A DNA stretch of 29,114 bases from Rhodospirillaceae bacterium (GTDB lineage: Bacteria > Pseudomonadota > Alphaproteobacteria > Puniceispirillales > Puniceispirillaceae), in the NCBI GenBank assembly GCA_002731315.1, contig PCBG01000002.1:83449-112562 (forward strand), read 5' to 3'. A program made the position numbers and the translations under genes. A model generated the notes under the pieces. That model was not told the origin of the DNA and made no database searches. It saw only the letters and a program-made list of their open reading frames with translations. This document shows, piece by piece, positions 7,731 to 15,139 of the stretch; the first letter of the stretch is position 1; each line of letters begins with the position of its first letter.

Positions 7731-9236
7731 ATGCAGAATGAGACAGACAGATCTGCCCGTAAGCCGCGCCTTGCGGCAGTTGTTGGCGGCGGGGTCATTG
7801 GCGGCGGCTGGGTCGCCCGGCTGATCCAGAATGGCATCAATGTGCAGGTTTTCGACCCCGACCCAGAGGCACCGCGCAAAATTGAAGCGGTCATGGCCAA
7901 TGCCGATCACGCCATCGCTAAGCTGACCATGGCACCGATGCCGACCCCCGGCCGCCTGCGCTTTGCCACGAGCATTGCTGATGCGGTAGCCTCCGCCGAA
8001 CTGATTGTCGAGGCAGTGCCTGAACGCCTGGAGGTCAAGCATGCGGTCTATGCCGAAATCGAGGCCGGTGCCAAGCCCGATGCCATCATAAGCTCGTCGA
8101 CATCCGGCATCATGCCGACCGATCTTCAGGCGGGGATGAGGCATCCCGAACGACTGCTTGTCGGCCATCCCTTCAACCCAGTCTATCTACTGCCACTTGT
8201 CGAGCTTGTCGGGGGCAAAACAACAGATGCGGGCACGATTACGCGCGCTGGCGTATATTTTACCAGCATCGGCATGCATCCGCTGCCCCTTGCCAAGGAA
8301 ATTGAAGCCTTTGTGGCAGACCGATTCCTTGAGGCGGTATGGCGCGAGGCGCTATGGCTGGTCAAAGACGGCATTGCCACAACTGAAGAAATAGATGATG
8401 CCATCCGTTTTGGGTTTGGCCTGCGCTGGGCGCAGATGGGGCTGTTCGAGACTTATCGCGTAGCGGGCGGCGAGGCTGGCATGGCGCATTTTATCGCGCA
8501 ATTCGGCCCCTGCCTGAAGTGGCCCTGGACCAAACTGATGGATGTGCCGGAGCTAACCGACGAGCTGGTGCAGACCATTTCTAACCAGTCTGATGCGCAG
8601 TCGGGCATGCATTCTATCCGAGAGCTTGAGCGCATCCGCGACGACAATCTTGTCGCCATCATGCAGGCGCTGAAGTCAAATGACTGGGGCGCCGGGCGCA
8701 CCCTTTCGGCCTGGGAGACCGCGCTTTACGAAGCGGTGGCGGCGGCCACCAACAGCAAAAATATCAATCAGCCGATCGAGACCATGCGCCAGCAGGTGCC
8801 TGCGGCCTGGACCGATTATAACGGCCATATGAACGAAGCCCGCTATCTCGACTGTTTCTCGATAGCCACCGACGCGATGATGCGTCTTATAGGCGTTGAT
8901 GCCGATTATCTTGCCGCAGGCAGCAGCTATTTTACAGTCGAGACCCACATCCGCCATCTGGATGAGGTGACGGCCGGCAATGAAATCTATGCCACCTCGC
9001 AGCTTTTGAGGGGTGAAGGCAAGAAAATGCAGCTCTTTCATCATCTCTACGCGGCAGATGCTGAGGGGGAATACCGCTTGCTGGCCACCGGCGAGCATAT
9101 GCTGATCCATGTCGACATGAGCAGCCGTTCATCCAGCCTGCCGTCCGATGCTGTGGCAGCAAAACTGGCAGAGCTGGCAGCTGCCCATGAAAAGTTGCCC
9201 CGCCCCGAAGGCGCCGGCCGCGCCATCGGCGGCTGA
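7731..9236 (+). CDS. lcdH: L-carnitine dehydrogenase fused to betainyl-CoA thioesterase
   Basis: A 501-residue two-domain enzyme. Residues 1 to about 330 form a 3-hydroxyacyl-CoA dehydrogenase-type NAD domain: Rossmann motif VVGGGVIGGGW at 17-27, SSSTSGIMPTDLQ, and catalytic His146 in VGHPFNPVYLLPLVEL. This matches L-carnitine dehydrogenase, which oxidises carnitine to 3-dehydrocarnitine with NAD+. From about residue 345 a hot-dog (4HBT) thioesterase domain follows: WTDYNGHMNEARYLDCF, then GSSYFTVETHIRHLDEV and LLATGEHMLIHVD. The fusion of these two domains next to a BKACE gene is known for carnitine degraders; there the thioesterase releases glycine betaine from betainyl-CoA. The start at 7731 has AGGGGG upstream. 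It lies 12 bases after the BKACE gene and 15 bases before the acyl-CoA dehydrogenase gene, so they are one operon. Confidence 0.93.
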   Translation: MQNETDRSARKPRLAAVVGGGVIGGGWVARLIQNGINVQVFDPDPEAPRKIEAVMANADHAIAKLTMAPMPTPGRLRFATSIADAVASAELIVEAVPERLEVKHAVYAEIEAGAKPDAIISSSTSGIMPTDLQAGMRHPERLLVGHPFNPVYLLPLVELVGGKTTDAGTITRAGVYFTSIGMHPLPLAKEIEAFVADRFLEAVWREALWLVKDGIATTEEIDDAIRFGFGLRWAQMGLFETYRVAGGEAGMAHFIAQFGPCLKWPWTKLMDVPELTDELVQTISNQSDAQSGMHSIRELERIRDDNLVAIMQALKSNDWGAGRTLSAWETALYEAVAAATNSKNINQPIETMRQQVPAAWTDYNGHMNEARYLDCFSIATDAMMRLIGVDADYLAAGSSYFTVETHIRHLDEVTAGNEIYATSQLLRGEGKKMQLFHHLYAADAEGEYRLLATGEHMLIHVDMSSRSSSLPSDAVAAKLAELAAAHEKLPRPEGAGRAIGG

Positions 9237-9251
9237 AGGAGGAGAAACCCG

Positions 9252-10412
9252 ATGCAGTTCGGATTGACCGAAGAACAGGAAATGATCGTTTCAACGGTCC
9301 GCAGCTTTGTCGAAACCGAGATTTATCCGCATGAGGATAAGGTCGAGGCGCTTGGCCATGTGCCGAAAGAGCTTGGCGAAGAGATCAAAGCTAAGGTTCT
9401 GGAGATGGGATTCTATGCCTCGAATTTTCCCGACAATTTTGGTGGCGGCGGCCTAAACAATCTGGAATTCGCCCTTCTGGAGCGTGAGCTTGGTCGCGGA
9501 TCAATGGCGCTGACGCATTTCTTTGGACGCCCGCAGAACATCCTAATGGCCTGCGATGGCGAACAGGTTGAGCGCTATCTCATGCCGGCTATAAGCGGCG
9601 AGAAGATGGACGCGCTGGCAATGACCGAACCGGACGCCGGATCGGATGTCCGCGGCATGAACACCACGGCACGGCGCAATGGCGGGGATTGGGTGCTAAA
9701 CGGAACCAAACATTTCATCTCTGGCGGCACGCATGCTGATTTCTTTATCGTCTTCGTTGCTACCGGCGTCGATGACACGCCGCACGGCCCAAAAAAGCGG
9801 ATCACATGTTTCCTTGTCGATCGCGGTCATCCCGGATTCGAGGTGTTGCCGGGATACAACTCAGTCTCGCATGCCGGCTATGACAATGTGATCCTGAAAT
9901 TCGATTCGTGCCGTCTTTCTAACGATCAGGTGCTTGGCAAGGTTGATGGTGGTTTTGAGGTGATGAATACATGGCTCTATGCCACCCGAATAACCGTTGC
10001 CACCATGTGTGTTGGCCGGGCGCGTCGCGCCTTTGACTATGCCCTGAATTACGCGACTGACCGCAGGCAGTTTGGCAAGCAGATCGGCAAGTTTCAGGGG
10101 GTAAGCTTCAAGCTTGCCGACATGATCACGGCAATCGATGCTGCCGACTGGCTGACCCTATCCGCAGCATGGCGGCTGGATCAGGGATTGCCGGCGAACC
10201 GCGAGATTGCCTCTGCAAAGCTTTATGCGTCCGAGATGCTGGCGCGCGTCACCGACGAGGCTATTCAGGTCTATGGCGGAATGGGGTTGATGGATGATCT
10301 TCCTTTGGCGCGGTTCTGGCGCGACGCGCGGGTTGAGCGAATCTGGGATGGCACTTCGGAAATCCAGCGGCATATCATCAGCCGCGATCTTTTGCGCCCG
10401 CTCGGTGGATAA
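9252..10412 (+). CDS. Acyl-CoA dehydrogenase, probable gamma-butyrobetainyl-CoA/crotonobetainyl-CoA oxidoreductase
   Basis: A 386-residue FAD enzyme of the acyl-CoA dehydrogenase family. It shows the helical N-terminal domain, the FAD/substrate signature MTEPDAGSDVRGMNTTA and NGTKHFISGG. Next come the electron-transfer and C-terminal domain segments DRRQFGKQIGKFQGVSFKLADM and IQVYGGMGLMDDLPLARFWRD. At the position usually holding the catalytic glutamate (the EGT motif) it has Asp366 (RIWDGTSEIQR). The alternative glutamate position used by isovaleryl-CoA dehydrogenases appears to be Thr. The neighbouring ADP-forming ligase and CaiD-like hydratase suggest that it desaturates gamma-butyrobetainyl-CoA to crotonobetainyl-CoA, with electrons going to ETF. 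The start at 9252 has AGGAGGAG upstream; the stop lies one base before the next ATG. Confidence 0.9.
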   Translation: MQFGLTEEQEMIVSTVRSFVETEIYPHEDKVEALGHVPKELGEEIKAKVLEMGFYASNFPDNFGGGGLNNLEFALLERELGRGSMALTHFFGRPQNILMACDGEQVERYLMPAISGEKMDALAMTEPDAGSDVRGMNTTARRNGGDWVLNGTKHFISGGTHADFFIVFVATGVDDTPHGPKKRITCFLVDRGHPGFEVLPGYNSVSHAGYDNVILKFDSCRLSNDQVLGKVDGGFEVMNTWLYATRITVATMCVGRARRAFDYALNYATDRRQFGKQIGKFQGVSFKLADMITAIDAADWLTLSAAWRLDQGLPANREIASAKLYASEMLARVTDEAIQVYGGMGLMDDLPLARFWRDARVERIWDGTSEIQRHIISRDLLRPLGG

Positions 10413-10413
10413 A

Positions 10414-12456
10414 ATGGACGAGCTATCGCGTCTGTTCCGCCCACAGTCTATTGCCGTATTTGGCGGATGGTGGGCGGAAAATGTTATTGAACAATGTCTC
10501 AAGGCGGACTTTAAAGGGGATATCTGGCCAGTCCATCCGAAACGCGCCGCTATTCACGGCATCCCCTGTTTCCGCAACCTTACGGATCTCCCTTCGGCTC
10601 CAGATGCCGCCTTTCTCGGGATCAACCGGCATGCGGTGGTCGAGGTAACAGCAGATCTGGCAGCCATGGGCTGCGGCGGGGCTGTGTGTTTCGCCTCCGG
10701 ATTCGCCGAGACAGGTGATGATGACTTGCAACAGCAGCTTGTTACGGCGGCGGGAGACATGCCGCTTCTAGGGCCAAACTGCTATGGCGTGCTGAACTAT
10801 CTGGACGGGGCGATGCTCTGGCCTGACCAGCATGGCGGGCGCGCTGTTGATCGCGGCGTCGCCATCATCAGCCAGTCCTCGAACATCGCAATCAATATAT
10901 CGATGCAGGCGCGCGGCCTTCCCATCGCCTATATGGCGTGTGTTGGCAACCAGGCGCAGACAAGCCTTTCCGATATGGCGCGCAGCCTGTTGGCCGATCC
11001 CCGCGTGACCGCCGCCGGCCTCCATGTCGAGGGCATCATTGATGCTAGTGATTTTGCCGCGATGGTTGCAGATGCCGCCGCCGCCGGTAAGAGCATCGTT
11101 GCCATCAAGGCAGGAAAGACCAAAGCAGCGCGCGATGCCGCCAGTTCGCACACTGCAGCATTGGCAGGAGACGGTGCAGCATCCTCGGCCTTTCTGGCGC
11201 GTTGCGGCGTGATTGAAGCCGCCTCGCCGGAAGAAATGATGGAGGTTCTAAAGATCCTGCATCTCTTTGGAAGGTTACCCGACAGCCGGCTCACGGCGAT
11301 GTGCTGTTCAGGGGGTGAGGCCGGCCTGACCGCTGATCTGGCAGGTGACAGACAACTCGACTGGCCAGCGATACCGGAAGACAACCGCGCGCGCCTTGCC
11401 GAGACGCTTGGCCCGCTGGTGGCGCTGGCAAACCCGCTCGACTATCACACGTTTATCTGGGGTGATGAGGCTAAAATGACCGACACTTTCGCTGCGATGA
11501 TGGGCGACTGGGTCGATCTGTCTATTCTGGTCATCGATTTTCCGCGCAGCGATCGATGCGACGATGGAGCGTGGCACCCGGCGGTTGCGGCTATGAAGCG
11601 TGCCGGCGAGATCAGCAGTGCCAGAGTAGCGATGCTTGGCAGTCTGGCCGAGGGTCTGTCCGAATCCTGGGCTATCAGCCTGATCGATCAAGGGATCCTC
11701 CCGCTTTGTGGATTGGAGCATGGGCTTCGCGCGATTGAACTTGCCGCACAGCCTGCCCCGCTATTTGGCTGGCAGCCACACAGCGGCAGCGTGCTGCCTG
11801 GCAGTCGTCATCTTTTAGACGAGGCTACAGCAAAGGCGATGCTGTCCGACGCCGGCTTGCCGGTGCCGCGCGGCGCAACCGCCGCGACACCATCAGATCT
11901 TGCAGAGGCCGCTTCCGGGCTGGCCGCACCTCTGGTGCTTAAAGGCCTTGGCCATCCGCACAAAAGCGAAGCTGGCCTTGTCCGTCTCGGGCTGACACAT
12001 GAGGCGCTGACAGGGGCGGCTGTGGCCATGGAAATGGCAAAGGGGTTTCTGGTTGAGGAAATGGCCCAGACGCCCGCCGCCGAATTGTTGGTCGGGTTGC
12101 GTCGGGACCCGGTCTATGGCGTCAGCCTGACAGTCGGTATAGGCGGGGTGGCAGCCGAGCTTCTTTGCGATGTTGCAACGCTGATCCTACCAGCTGAAAA
12201 GAACGACATACGCGCTGCGCTAAACGAGTTGCGGCTGGCACCGATTCTGACCGGCTATCGCAGACGGCCTGCAGCGGACATCGATGCCGCGGTGGATGCT
12301 ATTGCACAATTGTGCCGGCTAATCGAAACATCACCTGTCATCGACGAAATCGAGGTCAATCCGCTGATGTTGGCGCAGGCTGGTAGCGGTGTGCTGGCCC
12401 TTGACGCGGTGATATGGAACACTGCGCCAATACCGCAAGAGGAGGACGTATCATGA
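10414..12456 (+). CDS. Acyl-CoA synthetase, ADP-forming (CoA-binding, succinyl-CoA-ligase-like and ATP-grasp domains)
   Basis: A 680-residue single-chain NDP-forming acyl-CoA ligase. The N-terminal CoA-binding domain opens with LFRPQSIAVFGG. The succinyl-CoA-ligase-like middle shows GPNCYGVLNY (120-129), IISQSSNIAI and the phospho-histidine loop SHTAALAG with His246. The C-terminal ATP-grasp domain begins near residue 470 (LDEATAKAMLSDAGLPVPRG; APLVLKGLGHPHKSEAG) and ends EIEVNPLM. The reaction is acid + CoA + ATP to acyl-CoA + ADP + Pi, and it is reversible. In this operon it would activate gamma-butyrobetaine, crotonobetaine or carnitine, in place of the AMP-forming CaiC ligase or the CaiB CoA-transferase of enteric bacteria. 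The start at 10414 is taken just after the preceding stop; its ribosome binding site is weak, so coupling is likely. It overlaps the next gene by 4 bases. Confidence 0.9.
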   Translation: MDELSRLFRPQSIAVFGGWWAENVIEQCLKADFKGDIWPVHPKRAAIHGIPCFRNLTDLPSAPDAAFLGINRHAVVEVTADLAAMGCGGAVCFASGFAETGDDDLQQQLVTAAGDMPLLGPNCYGVLNYLDGAMLWPDQHGGRAVDRGVAIISQSSNIAINISMQARGLPIAYMACVGNQAQTSLSDMARSLLADPRVTAAGLHVEGIIDASDFAAMVADAAAAGKSIVAIKAGKTKAARDAASSHTAALAGDGAASSAFLARCGVIEAASPEEMMEVLKILHLFGRLPDSRLTAMCCSGGEAGLTADLAGDRQLDWPAIPEDNRARLAETLGPLVALANPLDYHTFIWGDEAKMTDTFAAMMGDWVDLSILVIDFPRSDRCDDGAWHPAVAAMKRAGEISSARVAMLGSLAEGLSESWAISLIDQGILPLCGLEHGLRAIELAAQPAPLFGWQPHSGSVLPGSRHLLDEATAKAMLSDAGLPVPRGATAATPSDLAEAASGLAAPLVLKGLGHPHKSEAGLVRLGLTHEALTGAAVAMEMAKGFLVEEMAQTPAAELLVGLRRDPVYGVSLTVGIGGVAAELLCDVATLILPAEKNDIRAALNELRLAPILTGYRRRPAADIDAAVDAIAQLCRLIETSPVIDEIEVNPLMLAQAGSGVLALDAVIWNTAPIPQEEDVS

Positions 12457-13244
12457 CCGACAGCGATGTAATCCAGACCCGTACCGAGGGCCATATCTTC
12501 GAGGTGAAACTCGACAGGCCAAAGGCAAATGCCATTGATCTTGTTACGTCACAGCGCATGGGCGCAACCTTCAAATCCTTTCGAGACAACCCGGATCTCC
12601 GTGTCTGTATTGTCCGCACCGCTGGCGAGAAATTCTTCTCCGCAGGCTGGGACCTGAAAGCAGCGGCGGCCGGGGACTCGGTGGTCGGCGACTATGGCGT
12701 CGGCGGCTTTGCAGGGCTGCAGGAATTACGCGATCTAAACAAACCGGTAATCGCCGCGGTAGAGGGCATGTGCGTCGGCGGAGGGTTCGAACTGGCGCTG
12801 TCCTGCGATATGATTCTGGCGACTGAAGCCTCGAGTTTTGCGCTGCCAGAAATCCGTGCCGGCACATTGGCTGATGCGGCAACCATCAAGCTGCCAAAGC
12901 GGATCCCCTATCATGTGGCCATAGATATGCTGTTTACCGGCCGCTGGATGGGTTGCACCGAAGCGCACCGGTGGGGGCTGGTGAACGAGGTGATGTCAGA
13001 TGGTGCGACACTTTATGAGCGGGCGTGGGAACTGGCACGGCTCCTGGCATCGGGCCCACCTCTGGTCTTTGCTGCAATCAAGGAGGTGGCGCGCGAGGCT
13101 GAGGCGGTGAAATTTCAAGACGCCATGAACCGGGTCACAAAGATGCAACTGCCCACTGTTGATACGCTGTATCATTCGGAAGACGGCCAGGAAGGATTTC
13201 GTGCCTTTGCCGAAAAGCGTGATCCAGTCTGGAAAGGGCGCTAG
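12453..13244 (+). CDS. caiD: Enoyl-CoA hydratase/isomerase, CaiD-like (crotonobetainyl-CoA hydratase)
   Basis: A 263-residue crotonase-fold protein. The stretch FFSAGWDLKAAAAG (61-74), followed by YGVGGFAGLQEL, is very close to what I recall of carnitinyl-CoA dehydratase CaiD, where FSAGWDLKAAA and GGFAGL are characteristic. The oxyanion-hole and catalytic region is intact: Glu113 in GGGFELALSCD and Glu133 in FALPEIRAG correspond to the two glutamates of enoyl-CoA hydratases. TGRWMGCTEAHRWGLVNEV follows as in the family. It should interconvert crotonobetainyl-CoA and carnitinyl-CoA. The start at 12453 overlaps the upstream stop (ATGA) and has GAGGAGG before it. It is the last plus-strand gene of the carnitine operon and converges with the ldh-family gene with only 13 bases between stops. 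Confidence 0.9.
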   Translation: MTDSDVIQTRTEGHIFEVKLDRPKANAIDLVTSQRMGATFKSFRDNPDLRVCIVRTAGEKFFSAGWDLKAAAAGDSVVGDYGVGGFAGLQELRDLNKPVIAAVEGMCVGGGFELALSCDMILATEASSFALPEIRAGTLADAATIKLPKRIPYHVAIDMLFTGRWMGCTEAHRWGLVNEVMSDGATLYERAWELARLLASGPPLVFAAIKEVAREAEAVKFQDAMNRVTKMQLPTVDTLYHSEDGQEGFRAFAEKRDPVWKGR

Positions 13245-13257
13245 CTAATCATCCAGT

Positions 13258-14253
13258 TCAGTTCAGGTCGCGAATAGTTGTGACCAGTGCTTCATTGATA
13301 TTACGCGGTCCGGTATCCAGCCTGTTCTTATGACGGCGCGCGCCCGGGATGCGCATGCCTTCAATACTGGACATGCGGTCCATGAATGCCTCGACATGAT
13401 CTTCCCAGCCATCGCCGGCAATCAGCGCTGGTGAGAGGCCGATGATCATCTCGCCACCCCGCGGCGGGCCGCCATCACCATTATCATTCGCCTTGGCTTC
13501 ATAGCTGAATTGCTCACCAGTCAGGCCAGCTGCCAGCAACTCGACCATCAGGGCAATTGCCGACCCCTTATAGCCACCGAAAGGCAGCAGGACGCCAGCC
13601 GCAATTTTTCCTGGATCGGTAGTTTCATTGCCACCAGCATCAAGTCCTGTGCCAAGTGGCACCGACTTGCCATCACGCGCCGCGATCTGAATGTCACCCA
13701 TCGCCATCGCGGCCGTGGCCATGTCATAGCAGACCGGCGAGTTGCCAGGGCGTGGCCAGGCGAAGGAAATTGGGTTCGTTCCAAAAAGCTTTTCACGCGT
13801 GCCGGACGGGGCAACCATGGGCATATAGGCCGTACAGGCAATACCAACGAGGCCACGGTCCGCCAGAAACTCTGTCTCAGGCCACAACGCAGCGAAATGA
13901 TGGACACCCGTCAAGGACAAGGCGGCAACACCAATCTCTGACGTTGCCTCGGCAAGTACCGGCAGGCCGACTGACTGCGCCAGCGGCGCAAAGCAGCCAT
14001 GCCCATCGACATGCACAACCGCCGGGGTTTTTTTTGTAACGGTCGGCTTTGCCTTCCCGTCCACCTTGCCGCTGCGCAGTGCCTTGACATATCCAGGCAC
14101 GCGAAACAGCCCGTGCGAGTGTGACCCGTCGCGTTCGGCGCGCATCACGATATCGGCCAGTGCAGCGGCGTTGGCCTCATCGCAGCCATTGGCTGTCATA
14201 GTGTCATGAGCCAGCGCATAGATCTCGTCGAGTGACATGGTGACAGTGGACAT
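13258..14253 (-). CDS. Malate/L-lactate dehydrogenase (Ldh2) family NAD(P)-dependent oxidoreductase
   Basis: A 331-residue protein of the Ldh2/YlbC/DpkA family, which reduces 2-oxo or cyclic imino acids (malate, lactate, ureidoglycolate, sulfolactate, piperideine-2-carboxylate). The catalytic motif RDGSHSHGLFRVPGYV (41-56) is intact, with GVHHFAALWPETEFL, FGTNPISFAWPRP, the DMATAAMAMGDI segment and the LPFGGYKGSAIALMVELLAAGL segment that lines the active site. The start at 14253 has a perfect AGGAGGT 8 bases upstream. It lies 12 bases downstream of the class II aldolase gene, so the two form one minus-strand unit. Because relatives act on many substrates, the reaction cannot be fixed. A ureidoglycolate dehydrogenase role (purine genes lie 10 kb away) is possible but unsupported by direct linkage. 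Confidence 0.88.
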   Translation of the reverse strand: MSTVTMSLDEIYALAHDTMTANGCDEANAAALADIVMRAERDGSHSHGLFRVPGYVKALRSGKVDGKAKPTVTKKTPAVVHVDGHGCFAPLAQSVGLPVLAEATSEIGVAALSLTGVHHFAALWPETEFLADRGLVGIACTAYMPMVAPSGTREKLFGTNPISFAWPRPGNSPVCYDMATAAMAMGDIQIAARDGKSVPLGTGLDAGGNETTDPGKIAAGVLLPFGGYKGSAIALMVELLAAGLTGEQFSYEAKANDNGDGGPPRGGEMIIGLSPALIAGDGWEDHVEAFMDRMSSIEGMRIPGARRHKNRLDTGPRNINEALVTTIRDLN

Positions 14254-14265
14254 TGCATCTACCTC

Positions 14266-15000
14266 CTAGTGCCGGTATTCCGGCTCTTCCTCATCAAGAA
14301 TGGCGCGAATGGCAACCAGGTGCTGCGCGTGTGCAGCATCATAGCGTTCCCATTGCCTTGCCGTTTTTTCTGCAACTTCATTGCTTAACAGTGACAGTTC
14401 CTGCCCGGTGGACAAGGCTGTAATATAGGTGCGACAGCCGCGTTCATAGTGATAGGCAAGGTCAAAGGCCAGCGCCGGTGTGTCAGCCACGGTCATATAG
14501 CCGTGATTACCCATCATCATCATCTGCTTGTTGCCAAGAAGAGTGGACAGGCGTTCGGCCTCATCGCCAAGCCCCATACCGTCAAAACCGCTATCGATTG
14601 CCACGCGGTTATGGAACCTTGCTGTTGTCTGGTCCACGGCCGGCAACTCCGGTGACTTCAGTGTGCTGAGTGCCGTTGCATAATGCGAATGCAGATGCAC
14701 GATGCAACGCGCCTGAGGGTTGTTACGGTGCATCGCCCCATGGATGGCCCAGGCTGTAGGATCGATCCGTGCACGCAGCTCGTCCGACAGGTCACGGGCA
14801 TCAACCAGCACCATGTCGCTGGCTTTCAGCTTTGAGAAATGAATACCAAAGGGATTCATCAGAAATTGATGGCCGTCATTCGATACGGCACATGAAAAAT
14901 GATTGGCGATACCCTCATGCATGCCTTCGCGCGCTGTCCAGCGAAAAATCGCGGCGAGATCGCAGCGGACAACATCCACGTCAATCATGATATCGGTCAT
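14266..15000 (-). CDS. Class II aldolase/adducin-domain protein
   Basis: A 244-residue protein of the class II aldolase/adducin N-terminal domain family, whose members are divalent-metal aldolases, epimerases or decarboxylases acting on small sugars or hydroxyacids. The metal ligands are visible: His102 and His104 in CIVHLHSHYATALS, and His166 in GNHGYM. The substrate loop EGIANHFSCAV occupies residues 29-39. The frame is open up to 15507, but the start at 15000 is where family similarity begins, and AGGAGA lies 6 bases upstream; the extension overlaps a divergent gene. It sits in an operon with the Ldh2-type gene and is divergent from the betaine-aldehyde-type dehydrogenase. A typical pairing would be oxidation of a hydroxyacid followed by retro-aldol cleavage, but the substrate is unknown. 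Confidence 0.87.
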   Translation of the reverse strand: MTDIMIDVDVVRCDLAAIFRWTAREGMHEGIANHFSCAVSNDGHQFLMNPFGIHFSKLKASDMVLVDARDLSDELRARIDPTAWAIHGAMHRNNPQARCIVHLHSHYATALSTLKSPELPAVDQTTARFHNRVAIDSGFDGMGLGDEAERLSTLLGNKQMMMMGNHGYMTVADTPALAFDLAYHYERGCRTYITALSTGQELSLLSNEVAEKTARQWERYDAAHAQHLVAIRAILDEEEPEYRH

Positions 15001-15139
15001 CGCGGTCTCCTGCTCAAGTCTCCGCAAGACTGCCGCATTGGCGGGTTCAAAGGCAATGCAAAACTGCTGTTCAATTTTCATGGTTGCGCCATTCATGCCA
15101 GCGGAGTGAAATGGGGGAGAATGATGAAAGGATAACGTC
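15001..15139. promoter_or_regulatory. Divergent intergenic region (aldolase operon / aldehyde dehydrogenase)
   Basis: These 139 bases lie between two genes transcribed in opposite directions, so both promoters should be inside. The plus-strand side ends with AAAGGATAA, a usable ribosome binding site for ATG 15140; the minus side has AGGAGA before 15000. I found no clear -35/-10 boxes or long palindrome. Confidence 0.35.
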
